64,000 nucleotides of DNA from Ahaetulla prasina (Eukaryota; Chordata; Lepidosauria; Squamata; Colubridae), in assembly GCF_028640845.1 (NCBI RefSeq), contig NC_080542.1, positions 132,373,080 to 132,437,079 on the forward strand, given 5' to 3'. The position numbers and the translations under genes are program-made. Shown here in pieces: positions 9,905 to 19,728 of the stretch; position 1 is the stretch's first letter, and every line of letters begins with the position of its first letter. Under the pieces are notes generated by a model. That model worked only from the letters and a program-made list of their open reading frames with translations. It searched no databases and had not been told where the DNA came from.

Positions 9905-10455
9905 TGTTCTGTTTCCCTCCCCCCAATACTCCCAGCAAAGAATCAGTCAGAGGCCTCCTTTTCTCCTTTTATTTACATAGATATATGTCCTGGCCACGTC
10001 TACCCACGGGCCTGCCAAGTTTCTGGAGATAACGAGGAAATTATAGATAAGGCCAGAATTATTCACAAATATATTCTTCCCTCCATTGATACAGTTTGCC
10101 CGCGCAAATTCATTGTTTTGTCCAAGACAAAAAACCAGGAAGTCCCGCCTCCTATTTATAGTCTCTGCAGATGTCACTGCATGACAATTATGACTTGGCT
10201 TTATCCCAACGCTGCTTCTGCTGCGCGCGCCGGTCACGCCTGCGCAGTCTTGCATCACTCCAAAACTGTTCTTGGGGCGTTGCCAAATCAGAAGAAGGCT
10301 CCAGAGAATCAGGTCTTGCCGGCCCCTCCTCCTCCCTTTGAGTGGGTGCCAGGGAGGGAAAGGGCTCAAGAGAAGCAGGGCTTGCCAGGTCTTCTCCCTC
10401 ACTTTCTGAATCATCCGAGTCCAGGAGTCCGGGTCCAGGAACCTGGGTCACAACA
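9905..10455 (-). mobile_element. Solo LTR (551 bp) with 5-bp TSD
   Basis: On the minus strand it begins TGTTGTGACCCAGG (10455) and ends with ACAGAACA (9905). Perfect 5-bp duplications gtggg flank it (9900-9904 and 10456-10460). A TATA-like tataaatagg lies at 10151-10160 and an AATAAAA polyadenylation signal at 9967-9973, both on the minus strand. There is no internal region, so it is a solo LTR from recombination. Ty3/Gypsy-type or retrovirus-like origin both fit a 5-bp duplication. Confidence 0.88.
10188..10454 (-). CDS. LTR-encoded reading frame
   Basis: From the second LTR base the frame VVTQVPGP runs 88 codons: an acidic block (DSDDSESEGED), a Pro/Ser/Glu-rich middle, then WSDARLRRRDRRAQQKQR and a stop at 10188, about 30 bases before the TATA-like box. 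Position, frame and the acidic-to-basic order match the other LTRs. The start codon would lie upstream, in the lost internal region. Function unknown; inference only that it is the end of an element ORF. Confidence 0.4.
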   Translation of the reverse strand, partial: VVTQVPGPGLLDSDDSESEGEDLASPASLEPFPSLAPTQREEEGPARPDSLEPSSDLATPQEQFWSDARLRRRDRRAQQKQRWDKAKS

Positions 10456-10605
10456 GTGGGTCTGGTGTCATTCCTCGTGTTAACGACTCGTTTGTCAATA
10501 AGGGCGGGTTTCCAAATGGCTGGTAGGCAGGAGGTATCATCTCGTTTGTTCATGCTGTGTGGGCATTTTTCTATCTCGATGGCTTCTTTGATACAATCAA
10601 AGGGA

Positions 10606-10875
10606 ACACTAGGTCAGGAACGGTAGGCACGTTGGTGCTCTTATGCAAGCCCCTTACAGACCTCTTAGGAATGGGATGAGGTCAATAGTAGACAGTTTTT
10701 GGTTAAAGCTTTGGGGATTTTGGAAAGAGACCACAGAGTCAGGTAGTGCATTCCAGACATTAACAACTCTATTACTGAAGTCATATTTTCTGCAATCAAG
10801 ATTGGAGCGGTTCACTTTAAGTTTAAATCTATTGTGTGCTTGTGTATTGTTGCGCTGAAGCTGAAGTAGTTACAA
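10606..10875 (-). pseudogene. LINE-A 3' fragment
   Basis: Minus strand: the family signature (aacggtaggcacg..cttatgcaag) then NRFKLKVNRSNLDCRKYDFSN-type codons and LPDSVVS. 5' truncated within 'aagctgaagtagtt'. It abuts the PLE fragment without a clean duplication. Confidence 0.75.
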
Positions 10876-12274
10876 AGTAATTACAAAGGAATAGGAGTTG
10901 ATAGCCCAAGCATAACTGACCAACAACTTTTAAGCCTGTCTTAAAGATGTTTACATTTTAGAAAGCTCTGCATTATAAATTTCCAAGCTTTATAATAAAT
11001 TCCTTCTGAAGTTGTGCTGGGCATAGATCTATTTTTAGGAGAGCAATTAAATATGTCCTTTTCTTTTGGTTTGCAGTTGGACTACAATATTCATCATTGT
11101 AGGATTCTATAAAGTTCCAAAATTTGACAAAAACAGTTCAATCAAAGCATTCCTTGGATATGAATTTTCAAATGGGTCTCTTAAATCTTGTTAAAGTGGC
11201 AATAAACTTCCAAATATGAGTCAATACATTTTGATCAACTCAGTTTGAAGCTTCGTATTTGCCCTGATCTAGAGGTTGTCTTTTTTTTTTTTTAATGTTT
11301 TAAAATGTTCCTGCATTATTTTATGCTATTAGCTTACGGGTTGAAAGGCAGAATAACAACTAAATAACTGAATAAATCCAACAAATAAAAAGTTTGGAAT
11401 AACACTGGGAATGCCACTGCTGTTTTTTTCATGGCTAGGAACCAATTGAGTTATTTTATATTGTATTAAGGTACATTTATTGTATTTTATTTATTTATCA
11501 CATTTCTGTACCATCCATCCTACCTAAGTGACTTTGGGCAGCATGATCATGTAGTCCAGAGAAAGCATTTCAATAGCAATCTACTAAACTGATTTCTTGG
11601 ATTGTCCTTCTGTTCTGAGATCAAAAAAATGATGCATCATTCCCCCTTTTTGAGGTGCAGAACCTGACAAAAGCTTTGTCTGAGAGTGCAAGTTGTCCAG
11701 GTGTGCAAACTCATGATTGTCACTTCTGATACCAGCAGCCTGCAATTAAAATTCAGGGTTCTGGCTCTTCACTGAGAATTCAAAGCTTACCCTACCCTGC
11801 TTCAAATAAAGACATTTCTTTCCAAATATCTTTTTGGCAGCTTTCCTATTCCCAACCAAACAGAACTCTTTGTTATATTTACTGGAGAATCGACAAGCTC
11901 ATCAAGACAGTACTTGTCTGGACTGCCATTTGAATGCACAAAAGTCCCCCTGTGTTAGATGTCTAGAGATAATCAGACTATGAAACCAACTGTGTCCACA
12001 GGCAATGGCAAACAGAAAAGAACGAGTGTGGGTGAAAAGGAGATGTGGGGGGGAATATTCTTTCTTCATTAGTTCTTTGTTCATTTTTGGTGTTTATCGT
12101 AGATCATTAAAAATGGGCTCAGTTCCAATAGATAATTACACATTTCACAATAAATAGCTGCTATGTGTAGGGAAAAAGGGAAGAAATGTCCCTTAAAAAC
12201 AATCCAGAAATGCTTTCTTACAGATGCGAATGATCTTGCATGCCTCAAAAGTTTTTGAAGACTCCTCATTTTGG

Positions 12275-12275
<1 letters not shown>
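10876..12275. other. Intergenic, one weak LINE-tail trace
   Basis: Mostly unique. A minus-strand L2-type tail trace (ttatttatttatcaca..gactttgggcagc) occurs at about 11485-11550, and a T run at 11281-11293. Nothing coding. Confidence 0.5.
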
Positions 12276-12331
<56 letters not shown>

Positions 12332-12351
12332 GTATTATTAGTATTATTATT
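12276..12351. repeat. (TAT)n microsatellite
   Basis: About 25 trinucleotide units with a few TAG interruptions at the 3' side, ending at the SINE target duplication. Confidence 0.95.
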
Positions 12352-12360
12352 AGAATTACA

Positions 12361-12658
12361 GGGGGCATGATGGCTTAGTGGTTAAAGACTGGAAAGCTGA
12401 CAGCCTGGGTTCAAGACCAAAGTACCCTGTGATGGGGTGAGCTCCTGCCCACCTAGCAGTTTGAAAACATGTAAATGTAAGTAGATTAATAGGTACCCTT
12501 TTGGGAAGATTACAGCTTTCTGTACACCTTTGGCATATAGCCAGGCTGGCCATATGACCATAGAAAGTATCTTCGGACAATGCTGGCTCCTTCGGCCAAG
12601 AAACGGAAATAACCACCGTCCCCTAGTGTCAGACACAACTGTACAGGGAACCTTTTTT
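12361..12658 (+). mobile_element. Sauria-type SINE with 11-bp TSD
   Basis: tRNA-like head (ggcatgatggcttagtggttaa A-box region; gggttcaagacc B-box), a lizard/snake SINE body (gtaaatgtaagtagattaatagg..) and a BovB-like tail (cccctagtgtcagacacaac..gggaaccttt). Flanking duplications ttagaattaca at 12350-12360 and 12659-12669. Pol III-transcribed, mobilised in trans by BovB-type LINEs. Confidence 0.9.
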
Positions 12659-12689
12659 TTAGAATTACAATTAAATTGAAATGTTGCTC

Positions 12690-13060
12690 ACCATTGGTTT
12701 AATTCTAAGAAGAGCTTTTGTCACTTGGATCATGAAGCTCTGGAACGAGCTTCCCCCAGGACTTTGCCAACTTCCTGACCTTCAAACCTTCCGCCGCGAG
12801 CTTAAGACACATGTATTTATTTGCGCAGGACTGGACTAGAATTTTTAAATGTTTAAATTTTAAATCTGGTTTTAATGGGGTTTTATTATTTATATCTCTA
12901 TTTTAAATATTTGGCCTTATGTAATAAGTTTTTTAAATTAATGTTTTATTCTGTATATATATATGTTTTATATGGCTGTAAACCGCCCTAAGTCCCTAGG
13001 GAGATAGGGCGGTATAAAAGTGTGAACAAATAAATAAATAAATAAATAAATAAATAAATG
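12690..13060 (+). pseudogene. L2-clade LINE 3' end
   Basis: Encodes LWNELPPGLCQLPDLQTFRREL and KTHVFICAGLD then stop (12740-12838), the L2 ORF2 C-terminus, with a 3' UTR ending gtaaaccgccctaagtccc..gggcggtataaa and a (TAAA)n run at 13027-13060. Heavily 5' truncated. Confidence 0.82.
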
Positions 13061-13454
13061 TTGCTTAAACATGCTGTAATCTGGCACAACTTTAGCTTGT
13101 GAAATAGTGACCCATCAGCCATTTCAGGTTGGTGTGAGGGTATGAGTTTTATTAAAACCCTCTTTATCATCAGATAAGAAGAGAGAAGGAGAAGAAATAT
13201 TGATGTCTGGTCAATTATTCATTGCCATTTCAATGATATCTGTCAACGGTAATCAATAGCTAACTTGGATGTGGGCTGACCGAGGGGGCAGAAATACTCA
13301 AGTTTTGACTGCTATTAATTCCAAAGGCTGTGAACATTTCCTCTCATTTACTGCTAGCAATTATCCAAGATGAATATCCAGTAAGCCAGCCAATTCGAGA
13401 AAAGCTCAATGAAATCTCCCAGACAAATATCATTATAAGGAAAACAAATAAGAG

Positions 13455-13680
13455 CCGTGATGGTGCAGTGGTTAGATTGCAGTATTGCAGGCTAACTCAC
13501 TGCTCACTCCATGAGTTTGATTCTGAGCAGTGCAAGGTTGACTCAGCCTTCCATCCTTCTTATATCAGTAAAATGACGACTCATATTGTTGGGGGCAATA
13601 TGCTGACTCTGTAAACCACTTAGAAATGACTGTAAAACACTATGAAGTGGTATTTAAGTCTAACTGCTGTTGCTATTAAA
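13455..13680 (+). mobile_element. tRNA-derived SINE, second family
   Basis: Head gagccgtgatggtgcagtgg with a degenerate B box (gagtttgattc), body gcaaggttgactcagccttccatcctt, and tail gtaaaccacttagaaatgac..actgctgttgctatt. The same family is at 24330-24815, 42055-42285 and 43330-43560. Different from the Sauria/BovB-tail SINE. Confidence 0.8.
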
Positions 13681-14017
13681 GTATATCTTCTTTTCATGAG
13701 ATGTTCAGTGCTTAAAAATAGTTACAGTGCTTCCCTAGATTCTAATGATGTAAGAATTAAAATCTGATATTGGGGATAATCATTAGTACTAGACATTGCT
13801 TAACATTTATTTATTTACGTAAAAGATCTATATAGTTACATGCAACCAGCAATCATGCAACCAGCAATGATAAAAGCAATGGAAATATTGAACCCCATTT
13901 AGAAAACTGCCAGATACTCCCAACTGCCACACAGCCACAAAAGATATTTTGGAGCTCTAAACTCACACTCTCCTAATGCTTGTAGAATTTTACTGTGGCA
14001 ACATAATAGGTTTAAAG
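13681..14017. other. Intergenic, nothing recognised
   Basis: Unique AT-rich sequence up to the hAT target duplication at 14010-14017. Confidence 0.5.
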
Positions 14018-14124
14018 CAGGGGTGAAATGCTACTGGATCAGACCGGATCATGTGATCTGGTAGTGATCATGGCCAGTGGTTTGACAATCCAGTAGCCAT
14101 GGTGGAGTAAAGTTCCGCCCACCT

Positions 14125-14427
14125 GTTGTGTCTTGCCCGCCCTCAGAGCAGCCGGGGCCTTCTTACCTGCTCCCGAACACGGAAGAATGTATGCCTCCCG
14201 GCCCAAGTCCTGGCTCCATGCCCACACAAACTGCAGAAGAAGGAGCATCTCCCGGCCCCAGCCCTGACTCCATGCCCAGGCAAACGGAGCAGCTAGACCC
14301 CTCCCCCTCCTCCACAGCATGTGAGCCTGAGGAGGGTTTATTCCCAACAGCTGCTGATTGGTGTGACCCTCGCATCAGAAGGCTGGATAGGCGGAGGCAA
14401 CAGAAGGAAGGGAGGGGCAGGCCTTAA
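14125..14427 (+). CDS. LTR-encoded reading frame, longest copy
   Basis: 100 codons from the second LTR base (GTT GTG) to a TAA at 14425-14427, 35 bases before the TATA box. The product is Pro/Ser/Glu-rich with two PGPSP.SMP repeats, then EEGLFPTAADW and a basic end RRLDRRRQQKEGRGRP. The same end motif closes the frames at 10188 and, in a shifted frame, 44700. Function unknown; probably the 3' end of an element ORF extending into the LTR. High GC lowers the chance of random stops, so openness alone is weak evidence. Confidence 0.4.
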   Translation, partial: VVSCPPSEQPGPSYLLPNTEECMPPGPSPGSMPTQTAEEGASPGPSPDSMPRQTEQLDPSPSSTACEPEEGLFPTAADWCDPRIRRLDRRRQQKEGRGRP

Positions 14428-14461
14428 TGAGTGCTGAGTCATGGAGCCACACCCCATGGCC

Positions 14462-14470
14462 TATATAAAG
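14462..14470 (+). promoter_or_regulatory. LTR TATA box
   Basis: tatataaag, preceded by the family-conserved 'agtcatggagccacacc' block. The equivalent box in the sister LTR is at 44744-44752. Confidence 0.6.
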
Positions 14471-14759
14471 GATCTGCTTTCTGGCAGTCTCTGAGTCAGG
14501 CAAAAGTCGAACTTATCTTGCTGAAGTCACTTACTGGTCTCCTGCCTGCTCTGAGGACTTTGCTAGGACTTTGGGCAGAGCTGCAGAGGCAAGCCTGATT
14601 CGGATTTCCCTGACCCGGCCGTCAGCGGAGGAGCGGGACACGACACCCACCCACCCGGGTTTCATTACTTCCTGGTTTTAATGAAGCGAGTGCACACGCA
14701 CAACACGTGCACTTCCAAGCTGGTAAGGAAGGTAAGTAGATTTCACCCCTGATTTAAAG

Positions 14760-15103
14760 GTAAAAGGTAAAGGTTCCCTTCACACATATGTGCTAGTCGT
14801 TCCTGACTCTTGGGGGTGATGCTTATCTCCGTTTCGAAGCCAAAGAACCAGCACTGTTTGAAGACATCTCCATGGTCATGTGGCCGGCATGACTAAACAC
14901 CAAAGGGGCACAGACCGCTGTTACCTTCCCACCAAAGGTCGTCCCTATTTTTCTACTTGCCTTTTTTATGTGCTTTCGAACTGCTAGGTTGGCAAAAGCT
15001 GGGACAAGTAACAGGAGCTCACCCCATTACATGGCAGCACTAGGGATTCGAACCGCTGAGCTGCCGACCTTTCAATTGACAAGCTCATTTAACCATGTGC
15101 CAA
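14760..15103 (-). mobile_element. Sauria-type SINE, minus strand
   Basis: Reads in reverse: BovB-like tail (ggtaaaggttcccttcacacatatgt) at 14763, body (ctccatggtcatgtggccggcatgac) and tRNA-like head with B box complement (gggattcgaacc) near 15046. Directly abuts the hAT target duplication. An open frame across it is not a gene. Confidence 0.88.
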
Positions 15104-15184
15104 ACTGCATGGTTTTGTGCAAGTCTAGATTTGCACATGTATCACCTTTCTTTTGGAAGCTACACTTCCAGGTTCAATTCTAGG

Positions 15185-15662
15185 TGCTGGTAGTCACATT
15201 TGAAGGCCTCCGGATATTCCTTGAGGCCAGGTTATTTGAGGGCCCATCATTTTCCAGTTGCTTCTACCCAACAAGCCAGAACGGAGAAGCAGGATATGTT
15301 CTGGTTCCCTTTCTTAAGAAGATTCATCTAGAGAGACCAAGAAGAAGGGCCTTCTGTGTGGTGGTTCCCTCCATGTGGAATATCATCCCTGCAGAGATAA
15401 GATTGGTGTTCACCTTGATACTCTTACCAAAAGTGCTACAGATATGATTTTGCTAGCTGGCTGGGGACATAAGGTATTATGGAGCCCATCAAGTGGTTGG
15501 TTTGATTGTTGTTGCCAGGGAGATGGGCATTTATTGGGTTTTGTATTTGGAATTTTATTTCTGTAAACTGCCTGGAGTTGTCCTGTATTTTATGGGTGTC
15601 CTGTCCTGGAGTTGTCCTGTATTTTATGGGTGGCCCTATAAAATTCCTTAATAAATAAACAA
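15185..15662 (+). pseudogene. Old L2-like LINE 3' end
   Basis: Encodes RPRRRAFCVVVPSMWNIIPAE (15334-15405), matching the 'RRAFSV.AP.LWN.LP' L2 C-terminal pattern, with a UTR that contains a 36-bp direct duplication (ctggagttgtcctgtatttt at 15572 and 15606) and ends at ataaataaac. Diverged, so clade is tentative. Confidence 0.55.
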
Positions 15663-17383
15663 ATTTGAAGGACTGGAATGGACCTATCTTATGGGCTGAG
15701 ATTTGGTACTTGCCAGTACATCATTTTAGGAATAATAGCCTGCTACACACATGTGTGCATGTGTGTACAAACAGACATACACAAACAGACATACACACAT
15801 ACATACATAATTTTCTCCCTCCCCCACCTTTTTTCCCCCAACCCAATGCCTTGTTTTCTTGCATTCCTCATATGTAAATGAATTGTGAAGCCTCCCTTTC
15901 TGACATATTTGTGAAAGAATGCATGTTTACATTCTCTGCATTCTCCTTGTGATACATTCATCACTTGACAGGTAGAAGGGAATCTGAAAGCCCCCCAAAA
16001 AACAACAACAACAACCAACAACCCTCCTTCTAAAACTATTCACAACTAATCAGACTCTCTTGATATTTTCCATTCTCCTGCTAAAGATTTACTGGTATCA
16101 TTTCCAGCCACAGCATGCCCAGAGTTGCACTGCCAGCTTGGCAGGACATCAGATATCCCCAGGTCCTACTTGTGAGCAGAAAATATTTTCTGAATCACAG
16201 CCTAATGGGAACACAGAGAAGGTGGCTTACAGCCAACCACATATGTCACCACTTTGGAACTGCTTTCTCCCAGGCCTCATTGAAGAACCTTCCATCTGCT
16301 AGGTTGGGAAACAGACTTGCTAGAGCCCCCTATGAGGGTCTCACTTGTCCTTATGGCTCATGAGTGGTTGAAACAATTGGGCGTGATCCTGTAATGCCTC
16401 AAACATTATATGGATCTCAGCAGGAAACTTAACGATGCTTCCTTCTGCGAATTTTCTTAGCTACCCAGATGAATCCTTCCCCCACCCCTTTTAACTTGCA
16501 GACAGGAGGGCTGCTTTAACCTCTCAAGGAACAATGTTTTTGGCAATGAGCTACAGAGTGTGGCAGCAGATAATAGGGGTTCTCCAGCAAAACAGGTAAC
16601 CCCGCTGTCTCAACAATATTGTCCCACTGTTTTTATGAGATTATTTATTTTTAGTATGCTAATATCTCTTTTTACTATGCACTGTTGGTTGTTTATTGTC
16701 TGGACATTTTACCCCTTGTGGGTTATTTTAAATTGCTTTAGTTATAATGGAGCATTCATTCATTCATTTGTTCAGCCTTGCTTAAAAAGCTACTCAATTG
16801 GAGTCTTAACTATAATTGTATTGAAGCAACATCTTCCATGATGTCCTTGATGCTGGACAGCTCCTCGGCTAACCTGAATTATTTCCATTTTGGTGAAACA
16901 AATGTAAGTCATGAAATAGGCACAAACATGGAACCACCTCTGTTAAGCATTCAGTTAGCCAAGCTTGTTTTGTTTTCTAATAATCACAGATATTAAAGAA
17001 CAAAAAGCAGAATCTGGCTAATTTGCTTTTTCCCAGTAGCTAATGATCTGAATAAATCTACTTAAGGAATGGGTGGAGTTTATGTTTTTGGCCAATGTTC
17101 TTTCTGGCATTGAGTTTTAAAAAGAATCAAATCGGATTTAGAAATCAATCTAAGAACCAAAGGGAATAAATCTTTATCTCCTACCATGAAGGCTGTGCTG
17201 ATCAACCGAATGGCTGCTTCTGAAATCTAGCTTCTTTACCACCTGCAGTTCTGTCTGGTAAAACTCTGGACTTTAAAATTTAAGCATTATTGGCCAAAGT
17301 TGCCGCACATTGCTAATTACATTGTTATCTTTATATAGGTTTTATTTGAATGTGTTGAAATACATAGATGCTCTCTATAAATA
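15663..17383. other. Intergenic with a CA-rich stretch
   Basis: A mixed CA/TG stretch (acacatgtgtgcatgtgtgtac.. acatac) lies at 15746-15810. The rest is unique; open frames at 16060-16363 and 16560-16841 show no domain. Confidence 0.5.
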
Positions 17384-17515
17384 GCCCGGTGCTTTTCAAT
17401 GTGAAAAATAGTAAGATATATGAACTTCAACTCCCAGAATTCCCGAACTACTAAGTTGGGGGATTTGGGGAGTTGGAATTCACATGTCTCAAAGTTCCTG
17501 AGTTTGAGAAACACT
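17384..17515 (+). mobile_element. hAT-like MITE of the 'acttcaactcccagaattcc' family
   Basis: Contains aacttcaactcccagaattcc and a TIR-like end ttgagaaacacta opposite cggtgcttttcaa at the start. This short-repeat type is common in reptiles. No clean 8-bp duplication is visible, so ends are approximate. A truncated relative (cagtgtttctcatcttcaac) is at 55676-55720. Confidence 0.5.
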
Positions 17516-17857
17516 AATACAGCTCTATGAAGATGAGAGATAATTACATTTGGGTTAAATGTCACTTTTTCCAAGTTATTTATGGTTGTAGAGGGAAGAG
17601 GGAATGACCTTGAGGGATAGGAGGAAAACCTGCTACCAAGGAAATGATCTGATAAAGGAGGCCTGAGTTCAGAGCCAGAGTGTAGAGTGAGTTAAACATC
17701 TCAGACAATCCTAGTTCTTGTGAAGATAAAGGAATGGGAGAAGAAAGCCATTCAGAGTTGCAAGATTTTATTACTATAGCTTTAGAATAATGACCCACAT
17801 AAGATTAGTTTTGAGTCTAATCTACCTTGAAGATGTGTTATTAGTAGGCATGTAAAT
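17516..17857. other. Intergenic, nothing recognised
   Basis: Unique sequence up to the AAT/AAC repeat. Confidence 0.5.
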
Positions 17858-17903
17858 AATAATAATAATAACAATAATAACAACAACAACAACAACAACA
17901 AAA
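17858..17903. repeat. (AAT)n(AAC)n at a CR1 3' end
   Basis: Trinucleotide run at the 3' end of the minus-strand CR1 that follows. On the CR1 strand it is (GTT)n(ATT)n, the same kind of tail as at 35174-35206 and 61886-61925. Confidence 0.9.
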
Positions 17904-19728
17904 CAGAGTTGGAAGGGACCTTGAAGGCCTTCTAGTCCAACCCCCTGCCCAGGCAGGAAACCCTACACCATCTCAGACAGATGGTTATCCAACATTTTCT
18001 TAAAAATTTCCAGTGTTGGAGCATTCACAACTTCTGCCGGCAAGTCATTCCACTTATTAATTGTTCTGACTGTCAGGAAATTTCTCCTTAGTTCTAAGTT
18101 GCTTCTTTCCTTGATCAGTTTCCAACCATTGCGTCTTGTTCTGCCTTCAGGTGCTTTGGAGAACAGCCCGACTCCCTCTTCTTTGTGGCAACCCCTGAGA
18201 TATTGGAACACTGCTATCATGTCTCTCCTAGTCCTTCTTTTCATTAAACTAGACATACCCAGTTCCTGCAACCGTTCTTCATATGTTCTATCCTCCAGTT
18301 CCCTAATCAACTTTGTTGCTCTTCTCTGCACTCTTTCTAGAATCTCAGCATCTTTTTTACATTGCGGCAGCCAAAATTGAATGCAGTATTCCAAGTGTGG
18401 CCTTACCAAGGCATTATAAAGTGGCACTAACACTTCACGTGATCTTGATTCTATCCCTCTGTTTATGCAGTGTTGGCTTTTTTAGCAGCTACTGGCTCAT
18501 ATCTAAATGGTTATCCAACATTTTCTTAAAAATTTCCAGTGTTGGAGCATTCACAACTTCTGCAGGCAAGTCGTTCCACTTATTAATTGTTCTAACTGTC
18601 AGGAAATTTCTCCTTAGTTCTAAGTTGCTTCTTTCCTTGATCAGTTTCCAACCATTGCGTCTTGTTCTGCCTTCAGGTGCTTTGGAGAACAGCCCGACTC
18701 CCTCTTCTTTGTGGCAACCCCTGAGATATTGGAACACTGCTATCATGTCTCTCCTAGTCCTTCTTTTCATTAAACTAGACATACCCAGTTCCTGCAACCG
18801 TTCTTCATATGTTCTATCCTCCAGTTCCCTAATCAACTTTGTTGCTCTTCTCTGCACTCTTTCTAGAATCTCAGCATCTTTTTTACATTGCGGCAGCCAA
18901 AATTGAATGCAGTATTCCAAGTGTGGCCTTACCAAGGCATTATAAAGTGGCACTAACACTTCACGTGATCTTGATTCTATCCTCTGTTTATGCAGTGTTG
19001 GCTTTTAGCAGCTACTGGCTCATATCTAAATGGTTATCCAACATTTTCTTAAAAATTTCCAGTGTTGGAGCATTCACAACTTCTGCAGGCAAGTCGTTCC
19101 ACTTATTAATTGTTCTAACTGTCAGGAAATTTCTCCTTAGTTCTAAGTTGCTTCTTTCCTTGATCAGTTTCCAACCATTGCGTCTTGTTCTGCCTTCAGG
19201 TGCTTTGGAGAACAGCCCGACTCCCTCTTCTTTGTGGCAACCCCTGAGATATTGGAACACTGCTATCATGTCTCTCCTAGTCCTTCTTTTCATTAAACTA
19301 GACATACCCAGTTCCTGCAACCGTTCTTCATATGTTCTATCCTCCAGTTCCCTAATCAACTTTGTTGCTCTTCTCTGCACTCTTTCTAGAATCTCAGCAT
19401 CTTTTTTACATTGCGGCAGCCAAAATTGAATGCAGTATTCCAAGTGTGGCCTTACCAAGGCATTATAAAGTGGCACTAACACTTCACGTGATCTTGATTC
19501 TATCCCTCTGTTTATGCAGTGTTGGCTTTTTTAGCAGCTACTGGCTCATATCTAAATGGTTTTCCACTAGGACTCCAAGATCCCTCTCACAGGTACTACT
19601 ATTGAGCAAGGTACCACATATACGGTACCGGTGCATTTTGTTTTTTGTTTTTTGCCTAAATGTAGAACCTTACTTTTTTCACTGTTGAATTTCATTTTGT
19701 TAGATAGTGCCCTATGTTCTTGTTCAAG
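17904..19728 (-). pseudogene. CR1 LINE 3' part, RT C-terminus triplicated
   Basis: Three near-identical minus-strand frames of 156 codons (17963-18433, 18489-18959, 19012-19482) encode the CR1 ORF2 C-terminus: [36 protein letters not shown], and WNDLPAEVVNAPTLEIF. The first ends in the native stop (HLSEMV), the others in HLDMSQ because the duplication joint replaces the end. The coding is well preserved apart from the duplication. The upstream RT half is not present. Confidence 0.9.
17981..19555 (-). repeat. Tandem array 1: three ~525-bp units
   Basis: Units 17981-18506 (526 bp), 18507-19029 (523) and 19030-19555 (526). The joint is at an atggtt..tcca microhomology between two places in the same CR1 copy (cagatggttatcc and taaatggttttcc). 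Units differ mainly by homopolymer length (ccctctg/cctctg; ttttttag/ttttag). Confidence 0.93.

Larger units (their letters stand above)
9401..10605 (-). pseudogene. Penelope-like element 3' half, minus strand, split by a solo LTR
   Basis: Minus-strand frame encodes the PLE C-terminal tail with two PRTRSQTAA repeats and Pro/Thr/Gln-rich sequence (9528-9904), and across the LTR the upstream segment MNKRDDTSCLPAIWKP (10480-10553), which matches the end of the GIY-YIG domain region of the long PLE at 40585-40660. The 3' UTR runs to about 9401 (tctggttatttctcc). The LTR at 9905-10455 interrupts it. RT is absent from this copy. Confidence 0.8.
14124..14645 (+). mobile_element. Solo LTR (522 bp) inside a hAT
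   Basis: Begins TGTTGTGTCTTGCC, ends GGGACACGACA; flanked by cccacc (14118-14123 and 14646-14651). TATA box tatataaag at 14462-14470. It shares gagtcatggagccacacccca-type sequence upstream of the TATA box with the LTR at 44333, so the two are one family. No internal region. Inserted after the hAT. Confidence 0.88.
14018..14751 (+). mobile_element. Nonautonomous hAT element holding a solo LTR
   Basis: Termini caggggtgaaatgc and gatttcacccctg; 8-bp duplications gtttaaag (14010-14017) and atttaaag (14752-14759). Without the LTR (14124-14645) and its duplication the element is about 206 bp. Internal sequence contains an inverted 'ggatcatgtgatctgg' motif like the fragment at 59180-59465. No transposase. 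Confidence 0.88.

Noticed and set aside
16060..16363. Overlapping plus-strand frames that could be a host exon
   Set aside because: No conserved motif and no splice-site or reading-frame support that I could see.
18099..19688. Plus-strand frames of up to 197 codons across 18.1-19.7 kb with hydrophobic stretches
   Set aside because: They are antisense to CR1 ORF2, whose minus-strand codons match a known protein pattern.
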